Below are positions 1-28,860 of a stretch of 64,000 nucleotides of DNA, piece after piece. The position numbers were made by a program, and so were the translations under genes. The DNA lies in assembly GCA_025642075.2 (NCBI GenBank), contig JAODUO010000041.1, positions 463,501-527,500 on the forward strand, read 5' to 3'. The notes below the pieces were generated by a model. It was not told the origin of the DNA and did not search any database. It worked only from the letters and a program-made list of their open reading frames with translations. The DNA comes from Ridgeia piscesae (taxonomy: Eukaryota; Annelida; Polychaeta; Sabellida; Siboglinidae). How positions within the stretch are numbered: position 1 is the first letter of the stretch; each line of letters begins with the position of its first letter.

Positions 1-274
1 TGAACATGCTGTGTGACACTGGAGTTGTGATGAACATGCCGTGTGACACTGGAGTTGTGATGAACATGCCGTGTGACACTGGAGTTGTGATGAACATGCT
101 GTGTGACACTGGAGTTGTGATGAACATGCCGTGTGACACTGGAGTTGTGATGAACATGCCGTGTGACACTGGAGTTGTGATGAACATGCCGTGTGACACT
201 GGAGTTGTGATGAACATGCTGTGTGACACTGGAGTTGTGATGAACATGCTGTGTGACACTGGAGTTGTGATGAA
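1..274. repeat. 30-bp minisatellite, about 9 copies
   Basis: About nine near-identical 30-bp units, each containing GTGTGACACTGGAGTTGTGA. Only a C/T variant after 'catgc' distinguishes copies. The array touches the left window edge, so its true length is unknown. It lies inside aconitase intron 16, far from that intron's donor at position 849. The open frame across it is a by-product of a unit length divisible by three and is not a gene. Confidence 0.95.
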
Positions 275-296
275 CAGATGAAGCTCCAGCAAGTAA

Positions 297-615
297 GAAA
301 AGGTAAGTTTTTACATAGCGCAGTGTCCGGTCCTCAGGACTGCTCAAAGCGTTTTTATACTTGACTTCCCTGGCAGACCTGTTCAAAAAACAGTGTCTCA
401 ACTTCTCTGGGAAGCAGCCAGCCGTATGCTACAATTAATGCATGAAGGCTGCTGGTATACATATCCACTACTGTCTCTAGCCTGGTACTAATTTATACAG
501 CTGGGTGAACTGGAGCAATGTAGAGTGAAAAAACTGCCTCAGATTTTAACACCGCAGCACAGGATTTGAAACAGGGTTCTCTTCGTCCAGAGTCCGAAGC
601 CATTGCGCTCAAGTA
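297..615 (-). mobile_element. tRNA-derived SINE, degraded copy (family A)
   Basis: Homologous over nearly its whole length to the better preserved copies at 42768-43101 (same orientation) and 62083-62372 (opposite). Shared blocks include TATAGCGCAGT-like tail sequence, 'ctcaggactgctcaaagc', 'cttccctggcagacctgttca' (written in parts) and 'gaactggagcaatgtagag'. The tRNA-like head is at the 615 end but its B box has decayed here. It sits in aconitase intron 16. The remaining intron stretch 616-849 shows nothing recognisable. Confidence 0.8.
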
Positions 616-849
616 TCTTGAATATGACTCCCATCTTTTGATGTTTCGATCCGAGAAAGGGTGACAATACAGGAGGCATGCTTAACACTGAATCGAACAA
701 AAGGCTCAACCACCAGTTCAGCTTCCCCCTCAATATTAATTTGATTCTGACAGATTAACTGGCTCAATACAGTCTGCTGTGTCAGGTCACACTTTATCTA
801 TCAAATTTCAAAATGTGAAAATTCAGCCACTGTGTGAACATCACTGTAC

Positions 850-17104
<16,255 letters not shown>

Positions 17105-17168
17105 CTCTACCGTAGCGGACAACAAGGCCGGAAATGACCGATGCACCGTAAATGTATATATCATGTAC

Positions 17169-17182
17169 CCACCAGAGGGCGC
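17169..17182 (+). promoter_or_regulatory. CTCF-type motif
   Basis: CCACCAGAGGGCGC matches the CTCF core consensus CCASYAGRKGGCRS at all 14 positions. It lies 65 bp upstream of the ACO2 start codon. Occupancy is inferred only. Confidence 0.55.
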
Positions 17183-17562
17183 TCGTAATAGCTGTAATTC
17201 TGTAACATGCCACCAGAGAGAACACTAAATCGCGTTTTTACGGTACACAATTATAGACTATGGGCGTAGTCAGTTTCAGTCACTTATCCAAGGTATAGAG
17301 TAATAAAAAGTACTTGATGTGATGTCAGGTACAACAGGTTTATTTACCCCAACTATGCCATGAGCTTGCATGTCGTATGCAAGCTTTTATGATTGCTTTA
17401 GATTAGGACATGATACTTCTAGAAATGCGTCGCACTACGCATGATATCATGAACACTGTGCATTCGTAGCAACTTTTTAAATCCGGACGTTGTACTAGTC
17501 GACGGCCAAGTTCCTGGATTTTTTTCACGTCCAAGGTTTTTAGAATATTTGTTGGTTTTACA

Positions 17563-17640
17563 TAAATGTCATGTTACCAAAATGTCTGTTGCCAAAACGT
17601 CCATTACCAAAGTGTCCTTTACCAAAAACGTCTGAATACC
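17563..17640 (+). repeat. Short ~16-bp tandem repeat
   Basis: Four to five imperfect units built on TTACCAAAATGTC, TTGCCAAAACGTC, TTACCAAAGTGTC and TTACCAAAAACGTC. No function is apparent. Confidence 0.75.
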
Positions 17641-18036
17641 CTAGAATATAATAATGCACCTTCCCCTCCCACACCTTCCCCTCAAATTTTCCCATAGGCG
17701 GCCATTATAACGTTTCCTTATTTTCCTATCAAATTTGAATAGATCTGTTATCGAAAATTTCACACCATGCTTAATTTACATTGGTAGAGGTGCCCCGGAA
17801 AATTCGTGAAATTCTAAAACCTCAGTTTCCCACAAACCAACACCCCTTCGACTACTCCTGCTAGAATCATACACCAATACCAGTACGCATACAAATACTT
17901 GTCATGACTTTAATTGACATCCCTGATGCCACGCTGCACGGGTAATGGAGGACGAACACATTATTGTGATCTTACGTCATTTAGTGTCATCAAGGATTCT
18001 TGGTCTCACCATCCCCCAACCCTGTATCCGTCTAAT

Positions 18037-18050
18037 CCAGTAGAGGGCGG
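18037..18050 (+). promoter_or_regulatory. CTCF-type motif
   Basis: CCAGTAGAGGGCGG matches CCASYAGRKGGCRS at all positions, 115 bp upstream of the PFDN1 start and in the same orientation as the motif at 17169. Confidence 0.55.
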
Positions 18051-18164
18051 AACTGTCTAATTTATTAATTTTATGACGAAAGGTGGCGCAGCAGGTTTTG
18101 CGTGTTTCCGTGACTCGTGCCGATAAATATATATTAATTAATCGTAACCGATTCCGGAATTGAT

Positions 18165-18191
18165 ATGGCTGTTGACCAAGAGCTTAAGAAG
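18165..18191 (+). CDS. PFDN1: PFDN1 exon 1
   Basis: ATG GCT GTT... encodes MAVDQELKK, ending AAG|GTTTGA. The short first exon parallels the human N-terminus (ELKKAF across the junction). Confidence 0.9.
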
Positions 18192-21100
18192 GTTTGAAAC
18201 ATGTTAATAACTTTAGTGCATGCTCCCACGACGAGTTGACCCATGTAAGAGCGATTGCATAGCGAGGGCGATAATACGAAAAATGTCACGCATACCACGA
18301 TAGTCGATAGGAAATCTGAAAGTTGCCTTGGTGACACTGACAGGCGTTGCCAGGGCATTATGTGGAATTAATGCAAATTGTACTTGAAGGAATATACTAT
18401 GATCGTTTTCAATGGTAATCTTCCAGTTAACTGGCCTAAATTATTAAGGCCTTTTCAAAACGATTTTGATATCACCTTTTCTTTTCTAGATGTGTATGTG
18501 TTCAGAAAATCATTCTACATCATTTCCAATACAAAGAAGTGGTGTAAGATATTATCTTTTTTAAATTGTATTTTAGATCAATTTAATGCCGTCGAGTCAA
18601 TGTAAACAAGCCACTGAAGCCAGTGTCCCTAGGTGTGAGCAGTTAGCGTGCACCAGACGCATCACGACTGCAACGTTTGGCAAAGGCAATGTATTGTGAT
18701 TTGCTGATATGTTCCCAAAAATAATGCTACATAATTTATTTGTATCCTGTATAATCCGGATTTATTTGTTTTAAGTTGCCTTGGTAGCGAGTGTAATGTG
18801 TCCATAGGACAGTTTGCCACTAATACAGATAGTGTAGCGGGGCTCGTTAAGGTTTTTATCCAACGGCCCAGTTATATCACGCAAGTTATATCACATGACC
18901 GGAGGCCAACCATACTCCTCATGGGGCAGTTTCATTGGATGACGTTCAAAGAGGAGTTTTTCAAAGGAATGGTGAAATCTGGTACTGGTGTAATCAGCTG
19001 CAGCAACACATGGCACAGAGAGATGAGTATAAGAAACAACTACATGAAGATAAATGAAGGATTTTAATTGTGGACCACTCCTTTAGTAAAATAAACAAGC
19101 ACCAACCCCTCATGGACTTTTGTGAAACACTTATTTTTATTCGTTTGATGAAATTTAAATAGCAACAACATTAAGTGAGACCACGAAGATAAATTTTGTA
19201 TGAAGAATTTTATTTGTGTTACCACTCTGTGCTATTACTACAAAATCTGAGGCATTATTCACATTAAACAAACTTTTTTTAAAGAATTCACCTCTATTGC
19301 ATCAGCAGCACAGTTCTTAAAAACTCGCCATGGTGGTGCTAGTGAAGACACTGCAGAGTTATTGTAAACTTGCAATGTGATCATTCATGAAATAAGATGG
19401 CAATAGCTAAATTTGCTAATAAATCTAACTGCCAGTTCAAGCAAAAACGAAAGGACATGTTCATACCAACTATAAGGTTGGTTTAGTGATAATGTTCTGA
19501 AAATGACTGACAAGTTGGATGAGACCTCATGTCTCATTCAAATGTCACCTCGTAAGACCAGTGTAACCATAATATACAGACTAGTCGGCTAACAGAACTA
19601 CTTATTTTCTTTGTGCCGTCTGGTACATGACAAACACATAACACATGAACGATGCATCACAGTCTTGCCAGTTATTGATCATAAAGATTACATAATTTAT
19701 ATACAGTTACAAATACTGTTTTTGTGAATAGAATTTCAATTTTTTATGTATAAGGATGTGTATGTTTTAAACAAAGCATTGTTTGAACAAAGTAACAAAA
19801 ACACAATGCAAGAATTTCACATCATGATAATTATTTAATTTGGAACCAAGTTCAACATATACAGGAAATGTACTTTTCATTATCGTAAGACTATTGGACA
19901 ACTAAGCAACTATTGGACATGCCGGGGTAATCAGCATTAGCCCAAAGACGAACGTTGTCAGTATACATGTTTTTTCCAGTGTGTGCTGCGGCAGTGGCCG
20001 TCACTGTCAACAGACATAATCATGATAATCTGATGATCATAATTGAAGTGGAACTTGAGTGTGCAGCTGACCCATGTGACAGTGTTTGACAAGTTGGTTC
20101 TGTCTCCCCAGGCCTTCCAGGAGCTGCAGACAAAGATGATCTCCACGACCCAGCAGCTGAAGGTGTCAGACATGCAAGTGGAGCAACTGAAGAGACAGAT
20201 TGCACATTCAAAGCTCGTTGAGAAGGAGATTGCGGCTCTTCCCCCGGACACAAGGACCTATGAAGGAGTCGGCAGAATGTGAGTCGCACCAGTTACGTAA
20301 AAATCAGAATCGGTTACAGCATTTATCTTTGCAGCTACAATTACGTTTATGTAATTGAATTGAACCCAATCATGGAACCACGCGACTTGCAATTTGTCAC
20401 AACATTTTGACCCAATTTGAAATAAGTTAATAATTTGTCTAAATTTTTAATCAATACAGTTACAATTGCAGTTACCTTTACGTAATTGAACCCAGTCATG
20501 GCACCAAGCAATTTTTACGATTTGTCACAATATTTTGACTGGACCCAAACTCACCCAATCAGAAATAAGTTAATAATTTGTCCAGGTTTTTAGTCAGAAC
20601 TGTATAACACATTTTTTTAAATGGGTTGTATATTGTTGTATATATTAACAGGGTGGGTAGGTTCAATTATTTGAAGAATAAAATGTGTTTATAAAATGAA
20701 AAAACAAATAATTGTTTTATGTTTTAAGAAGAAAGAACAGAAATGGTAGAAATTGTTACATTCTTTGAACGTTTAAAACATGCATCTTTTGTCAATGATA
20801 GGTTCATCCTTCAACCAGTCGACACAATAAAGAAAAACATTGGAGATAAAGTGAAGGCAAACGATGAAAAGATTAAGACAATTCAGGTAAGTCACAGTTG
20901 TCAAAATCACTTATTTGGCGAAGTACTGAATAGATTGTTTACCAGTACCGGTAAGTCATCCTGTAGTCAGATCAGGCTAGCTATTTTCCATGCATGTACA
21001 AATCTATGTTTAAGTACTTTGATTTATCCTGATCCAGGAATTTGTTGAATGCATTAATATTGACTAGCTTATTAAAATTATTAATCCAATAGAAGATAAA

Positions 21101-21435
21101 ATCACCCTTTGTGCCTAAATGTCTAATTTTAGCCCTTGAGAAATATTATATTTCACTCCTCGGCAAGAACTGAATAAGTCAGTCGTCTTTTACAGTTTGG
21201 TCTTTCACACGGCCTAGCCTCGCTCCGAATTTACACTAATCTCTGTATAGTTCATAGATTCATTGATCATATATTTCATGTACGATCGTGTACCATTAGT
21301 GACATTGTATTTCATAGAAATATCCGTTGTTTTATTTTTCAGGCCAACAAGACATATTTGGAGAGAAGTATAAAAGAGAGTGAAGACAATCTCAGAGAAA
21401 TGGTGCTCTCAAAACGCAAAGATGCACAAAAATAG
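18165..21435 (+). CDS. PFDN1: Prefoldin subunit 1, four exons, complete
   Basis: Prefoldin is a cytosolic hexameric chaperone that hands unfolded actin and tubulin to the chaperonin CCT; PFDN1 is one of its four beta-type subunits. Exons are 18165-18191, 20112-20278, 20802-20886 and 21343-21435, all GT-AG with consistent phases, giving 123 residues (human has 122). It begins MAVDQELKK and AFQELQTKM (N-terminal coiled-coil helix, about residues 5-50). The TYEGVGRMFIL beta-hairpin block is around residues 59-69. The C-terminal helix carries YLERSIKESEDNLREMV. The stop TAG ends at 21435. All family landmarks are intact. It is head-to-head with ACO2. Confidence 0.97.
18192..20111 (+). other. PFDN1 intron 1
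   Basis: A 1920-bp intron, AT-rich. A short ATACAGACTAGTC block near 19573 recurs at 12947 in the SINE-like piece of ACO2 intron 4. No tandem array was seen, in contrast to the ACO2 introns. Confidence 0.7.
20112..20278 (+). CDS. PFDN1: PFDN1 exon 2
   Basis: Encodes AFQELQTKMISTTQQLKVSD through RTYEGVGR, ending in phase 2 at GAAT|GTGAGT. Confidence 0.97.
20279..20801 (+). other. PFDN1 intron 2
   Basis: A 523-bp AT-rich intron. Two diverged direct copies of a ~110-bp segment (about 20330-20440 and 20455-20585) share TTACGTAATTGAACCCA-like and TTTGTCACAA blocks. Confidence 0.6.
20802..20886 (+). CDS. PFDN1: PFDN1 exon 3
   Basis: Starts by completing Met (AT + G) and encodes FILQPVDTIKKNIGDKVKAN and DEKIKTIQ. 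Donor CAG|GTAAGT. Confidence 0.96.
20887..21342 (+). other. PFDN1 intron 3
   Basis: A 456-bp intron; nothing recognised beyond its splice sites. Confidence 0.7.
21343..21435 (+). CDS. PFDN1: PFDN1 exon 4 with stop
   Basis: Encodes ANKTYLERSIKESEDNLREM and VLSKRKDAQK, then TAG. It follows TTATTTTTCAG. Confidence 0.96.
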   Translation, partial: ANKTYLERSIKESEDNLREMVLSKRKDAQK

Positions 21436-21610
21436 CACAAAGGAATACACCTATAACCTGGACTTTGTGTTGCCTAGTGTTACCTTACATGAGAGTTTGA
21501 TGTAAAACCAGTTGTGGGTTTCTGTAAAACAAGGATTGGTCATCACTGGTAATGCAGAACCAATTGTAATGTCTTGTCTGTGTTGCATTCTGTATAAGTT
21601 TTATATTAAA

Positions 21611-21616
21611 AATAAA
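21611..21616 (+). terminator. Polyadenylation signal AATAAA for PFDN1
   Basis: A canonical AATAAA lies 176 bp after the PFDN1 stop and is the first such hexamer downstream. Confidence 0.7.
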
Positions 21617-22755
21617 ATCAACATCTCATGAGGGCGTGGATCCAACATTCGCCATCTTTTCCCAAAGCCAATTGTCACCTGTACTATCCTGTCGCCAGAG
21701 TCAGAGGTCAAATACTTGCACTTAAATACACTTTTGCTGTATTCGTACTTGGATTTTGTACATGATAAATATAGTATGTTTATGTTTTAAATATCTCAAC
21801 TTGTTTTTGGTATTGTACTTCACCAAATATACTTGACTCATTTAAGTATTTGTGAGTCATTATCATAATATACTACATAAACGTTGTCACTTATTTGACT
21901 TGTTTCTCTTGTCGTTCTGAGTAGTTACGTTCATTTTAGCCCATTGTGAAGCTCGTTGTCAGGTGTTAATTAAATCGGATCAGAAAGAACACTAATGATC
22001 TCATCCAAACATTTATGATGTGCTGAAAGTCAGTTCCAATGGTAATCTTGATGGGATGGTTCCTGTGTATAATTACTGTATATTTCTGTTTACGATTAAC
22101 TTATGTAACTAGTTATTATCAGAGTTGTCATAGATACACCTGAATATCTAGTTTACAGCACAACAACATAAGACATTATCAATGATTTTTGCAAGAAATT
22201 CACTTACTTTGGATGAGTGTAGTTTGTGAAACGTGTGATGTTTCGACACATCATTTTCTAGAATAACCTTATATAAGATACATGATGTTACATCACATGG
22301 ACAGCATCATTGTGATGGGACACCTGAAGTCACCAAAGTCTGCTCTACCCCAGAAGCCAAACTGGGAACACAACTGGTGTAACTGCAGCAACAAACACGT
22401 TACATGCACATGGTGTCCTCTGTGACAGTATGACAGGGTTCAGAAGTATGACTCTGAATCGAAATGACCAACATATGTAGCATACACATATGTATGGTGG
22501 GGAAGCAGGGATCGGGGATATTTGGTGTGTCACTGCAGTGTTTAAATCAAAGAAGCTCTAGGGAGTCTAGGCACTTAATTGTGAAGCAACAAAGTTGTAT
22601 CTCAACATGATCAATTGTATGCTCAACTTGGCACGGCTCCAATCTTTTTAAATTAATATGATGAAGTAATCATAATTGATTACATTTATTTTCTTAGTAA
22701 TTGTACTCGTACTCATGCATCTTCATATTTGTATTGTAACATTTGTATTGTAACC
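21617..22755. other. PFDN1 downstream intergenic DNA
   Basis: AT-rich sequence between the PFDN1 poly(A) signal and the pyrimidine satellite. No gene, RNA gene or transposon was recognised. Confidence 0.6.
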
Positions 22756-25700
22756 CCAGCAATACTTCCTCTCTACCCACCCCAGCAATACTTCCTCTCT
22801 ACCCACCCCCAGCAATGCTTCCTCTCTACCCACCCCCAGCAATACTTCCTCTCTACCCACCCCCCGAATGCTTCCTCTCTACCCACCCCCGCAATGCCTC
22901 CTCTCCACCCCCAGAAATACTTCCTCTCTACCCACCCCCCAAAACAAACTTCCCTCTAAAAACCCCCACCCCCCCCGCAATCTTCCTCTCTACCCACCCC
23001 AGCAATCTTCCTCTCTAACACCCCCCCAATCCTTTCCTCTCTACCCACCCCAGCAATCTTTCCTCTCTACCCACCCCAGCAATGCTTCCTCTCTACCCCC
23101 CCCCAGCAATACTTCCTCTCTAACTACCCCCAACAATACTTCCTCTCTACCCACCCCAGCAATACTTCCTCTCTAACTACCCCCAGCAATACTTCCTCTC
23201 TACCCCCCCCAGCAATGCTTCCTCTCAACCCACCCCCACAATGCTCCCTCTCAACCACCCCCCAATCTTCTTTTACCCCCCCCAGCAATCTTCCTCTCAA
23301 CCCCCCCCCCCGCAATCTTCCTCTCAACCCCCCCCCACAATCTTCCTCTCTACCCACCCCAGCAATCTTCCTCTCAACCCCCCCCCAGCAATCTTCCTCT
23401 CTAAACCCCCCACAATCTTTCCCCTCACCCACCCCACAAAACCCTCTCAACCCCCCCCCAGCAATCTTCCTCTCTACCCCCCCCCCACAATGCTTCCTCT
23501 CAAACCCCCCCCCAAAATCTTCCTCTCAAACCCCCCCCCCAGCAATGCTTCCTCTCTACCCACCCCAGCAATGCTTCCTCTCAAACCCCCCCCCAGCAAT
23601 GCTTCCTCTCAACCCCCCCAGCAATGCTTCCTCTCTACCCACCCCAGCAATGCTTCCTCTCAACCCACCCCAGCAATGCTTCCTCTCTACCCACCCCACA
23701 ATGCTTCCTCTCAACCCACCCCCGCAAGCTTCCTCTCACCCACCCCCCCAATTTTTTCTCTACCCACCCCCCCCAATGTTCCTCTACCCACCCCCAGCAA
23801 TGCTTCCTCTCTACCCACCCCCGCAATGCTTCCTCTCAACCCACCCCAGCAAAGCTTCCTCTCAAACCCCCCCCAGCAATGCTTCCTCTCTACCCACCCC
23901 CAGCAATGCTTCCTCTCTACCCACCCCAGCAAAGCTTCCTCTCAACCCCCCCACAATGCTTCCTCTCCCACCCCCCCCAATTTTCCTCTCAAACCCCCCC
24001 CAGCAATCTCCTCTCAAACCCCCCCCCAGCAATGCTTCCTCTCTACCCACCCCCAACAATGCTTCCTCTCAACCCCCCCCCAAATCTTCCTCTCAACCCC
24101 CCCCCCGCAATGCTCCTCTCTACCCCCCCCCAGCAATGCTTCCTCTCTAACCCCCCAACAATGTTTCCTCTCTCCCACCCCAGCAATGCTTCCTCTCTAC
24201 CCCCCCAGCAATGCTTCCTCTCTACCCACCCCCAACAATGCTTCCTCTCAACCCACCCCAGCAAAGCTTTCCTCTCTACCCACCCCAGCAATGCTTCCTC
24301 TCTACCCACCCCCAACAATGTTTCCTCTCAACCCACCCCAGCAATGCATCCTCTCAACCCACCCCCAGCAATGACTTCCTCTCTACCCACCCCCCGCAAT
24401 GCTTCCTCTCTAACCCCCCCCCACAATGCTTCCTCTCAACCCACCCCAGCAATGCTCCCTCTACCCCCCCAGCAATGCTTCCTCTCTACCCACCCCCACA
24501 ATGCTTCCTCTCTACCCACCCCCAGCAATGCTCCTCTTACCCCCCCCCCAGCAATGCTTCCTCTTACCCCCCCCACAATGCTTCCTCTCACCACCCCCAG
24601 CAATGCCTCCTCTCAACCCACCCCCAGCAATGCTTCCTCTCTACCCACCCCAGCAATGCTTCCTCTCAACCCACCCCACAATGCTTCCTCTCTACCCACC
24701 CCAGCAATGCTTCCTCTCTACCCACCCCAGCAATGCTTCCTCTCTACCCCCCCCCAACAATGCTTCCTCTCTACCCACCCCAGCAAGCTTCTCTACCCAC
24801 CCCAGCAATGCTTCCTCTCTACCCACCCCCAGCAATGCTTCCTCTCTACCCACCCCCCCAAGCTCCCCTTTAACCCACCCCCAACAATGCTTCCTCTCTA
24901 CCCCCCCCCAGCAATGCTTCCTCTCAAACCCCCCCCAGCAATGCTTCCTCTCTACCCACCCCAGCAATGCTTCCTCTCTACCCCCCCCAACAATGCTTCC
25001 TCTCAACCCACCCCAGCAAGCTTCCTCTCAACCCCCCCCAGCAAGCTTCCTCTCTACCCACCCCCCCCAATTTTCCTCTCAACCCACCCCAGCAATGCAT
25101 CCTCTCAAACCCCCCCCCACAATGTTCCTTCACCCACCCCCACAATGCTTCCTCTCAACCCACCCCATCAATGCTTCCTCTCAACCCACCCCAGCAATGC
25201 ATCCTCTTTCCCACCCCAGCAAGCTTCCTCTCTACCCACCCCCCAAAATGTTTTCCCCTCTCCCACCCCAGCAATCTTCCTCTCTAACCCCCAAACTTCC
25301 CCTCTACCCACCCCCAACAATGTTTTTCTCAACCCACCCCAGCAAAGCTTCCTCTCACCCACCCCCAGCAATGTTTTCTACCCACCCCAGCAATGCTTCC
25401 TCTCCCCACCCCCACAATGCTTCCTCTCACCCACCCCCAGCAACTTTCCCCTCTACCCACCCCCCGCAATGCTTCCTCTCTACCCACCCCCAAAATGTTT
25501 CCTCTCAACCCACCCCAGCAATATCCTCTCAAACCCCCCCCAGCAATGTTCCTCTCTACCCACCCCCCCCAATGCTTCCTCTCAACCCACCCCACAAGCT
25601 TCCTCTCAAACCCCCCCCAGCAATGCTCCTTCTACCCCCCCCAGCAATGCTTCCTCTCTACCCCCCCCCACAATGCTTCCTCTCTACCCACCCCACAATG

Positions 25701-28700
25701 CTTTCCCCTCAAACCCCCCCCAGCAATGCTTCCTTCTACCCACCCCCCCAATGTTCCTCTCAAACCCCCCCCAGCAATGCTTTCCCCTCACCCACCCCAG
25801 CAATGTTCCTCTCTACCCACCCCAGCAATGCTTCCTCTCTACCCACCCCAGCAATGCTTCCTCTCAACCCACCCCAGCAAAGCTTCCTCTCTACCCACCC
25901 CCACAATGCTTCCTCTCTACCCCCCCCCGCAAGCTTCCTCTCAACCCACCCCAGCAAAGCTTTCCCCTCACCCACCCCCAGCAATGCTTCCTCTCTACCC
26001 ACCCCAGCAATGCTTCCTCTCTACCCACCCCCACAATGCTTCCTCTCTACCCACCCCCACAATGCTTCCTCTCTACCCACCCCCCAAAGCTTCCTCTACC
26101 CACCCCCCAATGTTCCTCTCAAACCCCCCCCACAAGCTTTCCTCTCTACCCACCCCCAACAATGCTTCCTCTCTACCCACCCCCACAATGCTTCCTCTCA
26201 ACCCAACCCCCCCCCCCCACAAGCTTCCTCTCACCCACCCCCCCAACTTCCTTCACCCACCCCAACAAGCTTCCTCTCTACCCACCCCAACAATGCTTCC
26301 TCTCTACCCACCCCCAGCAATGCTTCCTCTCTACCCACCCCCAGCAATGCTTCCTCTCTACCCCCCCAGCAATGCTTCCTCTCTACCCACCCACAATGCT
26401 TCCTCTCTACCCACCCCCAACAATGCTTCCTCTCTACCCACCCCAACAATGCTTCCTCTCTACCCCCCCCAGCAATGCTTCCTTACCCCCCCCCAGCAAT
26501 GCTTCCTCTCTTCCACCCCCACCAATGCTTCCTCTCTACCCACCCCCAGCAATGCTTCCTCTCTACCCACCCCCAACAATGCTTCCTCTCTACCCACCCC
26601 AACAATGCTTCCTCTCTACCCACCCCCCGAATGCTTCTTCTACCCACCCCCCGCAATGTTCCTCTCTACCCACCCAAATTTTTTCTCTACCAAACCCCCC
26701 CAATGTTCCCTCACCCCCCCCCAACAATGCTTCCTCTCACCCCCCCCCACAATGCTTCCCTCTACCCACCCCCCCAAAATGCTTCCTCTCTACCCACCCC
26801 AACAATGCTTCCTCTCTACCCACCCCCCGAATGCTTCCCTCTACCCACCCCAACAATGCTTCCTCTCTACCCACCCCCCCAAAAACTTCCTCTCTACCAC
26901 CCCCCGAATGCTTCCTCTCACCCACCCCAGCAAAGTTCCTCTCTACCCACCCCAGAATGCTTCCTCTCACCCACCCCCAGAATATTCCTCTCTACCCCCC
27001 CCCAATGCTTCCTCCTCCCACCCCCAACCCCCAACAATGCTTCCTTCTACCACCCCCAAATGCTTCCTCTACCCACCCCAACAATGCTTCCTCTCTACCC
27101 ACCCCCCGAATCTTCCCTCTACCCACCCCCCCAAAAATGCTTCCTCTCTACCACCCCCAGAATCTTCCTCTCCCACCCCCCGCAATTTTTTCTACCCCCC
27201 CCCAACAAGCTTCCTCTCTACCCACCCCCCAATGCTTCCTTCTACCCCCCCCAGAATCTTCCTCTCTACCCACCCCGCAAGCTTCCTCTCTACCCCCCCC
27301 AGCAATGCTTCCTCTCTAACCCAGCAATGCTTCCTCTCTACCCACCCCAGCAATGCTTCCTCTCTACCCACCCACAATGCTTCCTCTACCCACCCCCAGC
27401 AATGCTTCCTCTCTACCCACCCCCACAATGCTTCCTCTCTACCCCCCCCAGCAATGCTTCCTCTCTACCCACCCCAACAATGCTTCCTCTCTACCCACCC
27501 AACAATGCTTCCTCTCTACCCACCCCCCAATGCTTCCTCTCTACCCACCCCCCGCAATGCTTCCTCTCTACCCACCCCCAGCAATGCTTCCTCTCTACCC
27601 ACCCCGCAATGCTTCCTCTCTACCCACCCCAGCAATGCTTCCTCTCCCCCCCCAATCTTCCTCTCTACCCACCCCAGCAATGCTTCCTCTCTACCCACCC
27701 CCAGCAATGCTTCCTCTCTACCCACCCCAGCAATGCTTCCTCTCTACCCCCCCCAGCAATGCTTCCTCTCTACCCACCCCCACAATGCTTCCTCTCTACC
27801 CACCCCCAGCAATGCTTCCTCTCTACCCCCCCCCAGCAATGTTTCCTCTTTTTACCCACCCCAGCAATGCTTCCCCTCTCTCCCCCCCCCAGCAATGCTT
27901 TCCTCTCTACCCCCCCCGCAATCTTTCCTCTCTACCCACCCCCCGCAATGCTTTCCCCTTTTACTTCCCCACCCCCCCAGCAATGCTTCCTTCCCCTTTC
28001 CCACCCCCCCCCAATGCTTTCCTCTCTACCCACCCCAGCAATGCTTCCTCTCTACCCACCCCCCAGCAATGCTTCCCCTCTCTACCCACCCCCAGCAATG
28101 CTTCCTCTCTACTCTACCCACCCCCCGCAATTTTCCCCTCTCTCTACCCACCCCCAGCAATGCTTCCTCTCTATCTACCCACCCCAGCAATGCTTCCTCT
28201 CTATCTACCCACCCCCAGCAATGCTTCCTCTCTACTCTACCCACCCCAGCAATGCTTCCTCTCTACTCTACCCCCCCCAGCAATTTCCTCTCTACTCTCC
28301 CCCCCCCACAATGCTTCCTCTCTACTCTCCCACCCCCCGCAATGCTTCCTCTCTACTCTACCCACCCCCACAATGCTTCCTCTCTACTCTACCCACCCCC
28401 CGCAATGCTTCCTCTCTACTCTACCCACCCCCAGCAATGCTTCCTCTCTACTCTACCCACCCCCAGCAATGCTTCCTCTCTACTCTACCCACCCCCAGCA
28501 ATGCTTCCTCTCTACTCTACCCACCCCCAGCAATGCTTCCTCTCTACTCTACCCACCCCCAGCAATGCTTCCTCTCTACTCTACCCACCCCCAGCAATGC
28601 TTCCTCTCTACTCTACCCACCCCCAGCAATGCTTCCTCTCTACTCTACCCACCCCCAGCAATGCTTCCTCTCTACTCTACCCACCCCCAGCAATGCTTCC

Positions 28701-28860
28701 TCTCTACTCTACCCACCCCCAGCAATGCTTCCTCTCTACTCTACCCACCCCAGCAATGCTTCCTCTCTACTCTACCCACCCCCAGCAATGCTTCCTCTCT
28801 ACTCTACCCACCCCCAGCAATGCTTCCTCTCTACTCTACCCACCCCCAGCAATGCTTCCT
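22756..28860. repeat. 6.1-kb pyrimidine-rich satellite (26-32-bp unit)
   Basis: More than 200 units based on AGCAATGCTTCCTCTCTACC followed by CACCCC or CACCCCC. From about 28090 the unit gains TACTC (about 32 bp) and becomes nearly perfect to the right end, where AGCAATGCTTCCT runs into unique sequence. The central part (about 22980-27300) is ragged, with shortened units and variable C runs. Apart from AGCAATG the plus strand is almost pure C/T/A. The complementary strand has GGGG(T)GGG runs that could support G-quadruplexes. Open frames of over 1000 codons result from the absence of stop triplets in the unit. Confidence 0.97.

Larger units (their letters stand above)
17105..18164. promoter_or_regulatory. 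Divergent promoter region of ACO2 and PFDN1
   Basis: 1060 bp separate the two start codons on opposite strands, so this interval should hold both promoters. It contains two perfect matches to the CTCF core motif (17169-17182 and 18037-18050). At 17563-17640 it also has about four imperfect ~16-bp tandem units of the type TACCAAAATGTCTGTTGCC. No TATA box is obvious next to either start. Confidence 0.6.

Noticed and set aside
1..274. CRISPR array
   Set aside because: The 30-bp units are contiguous without unique spacers, in a eukaryotic intron with no cas genes. The same applies to all other arrays here.
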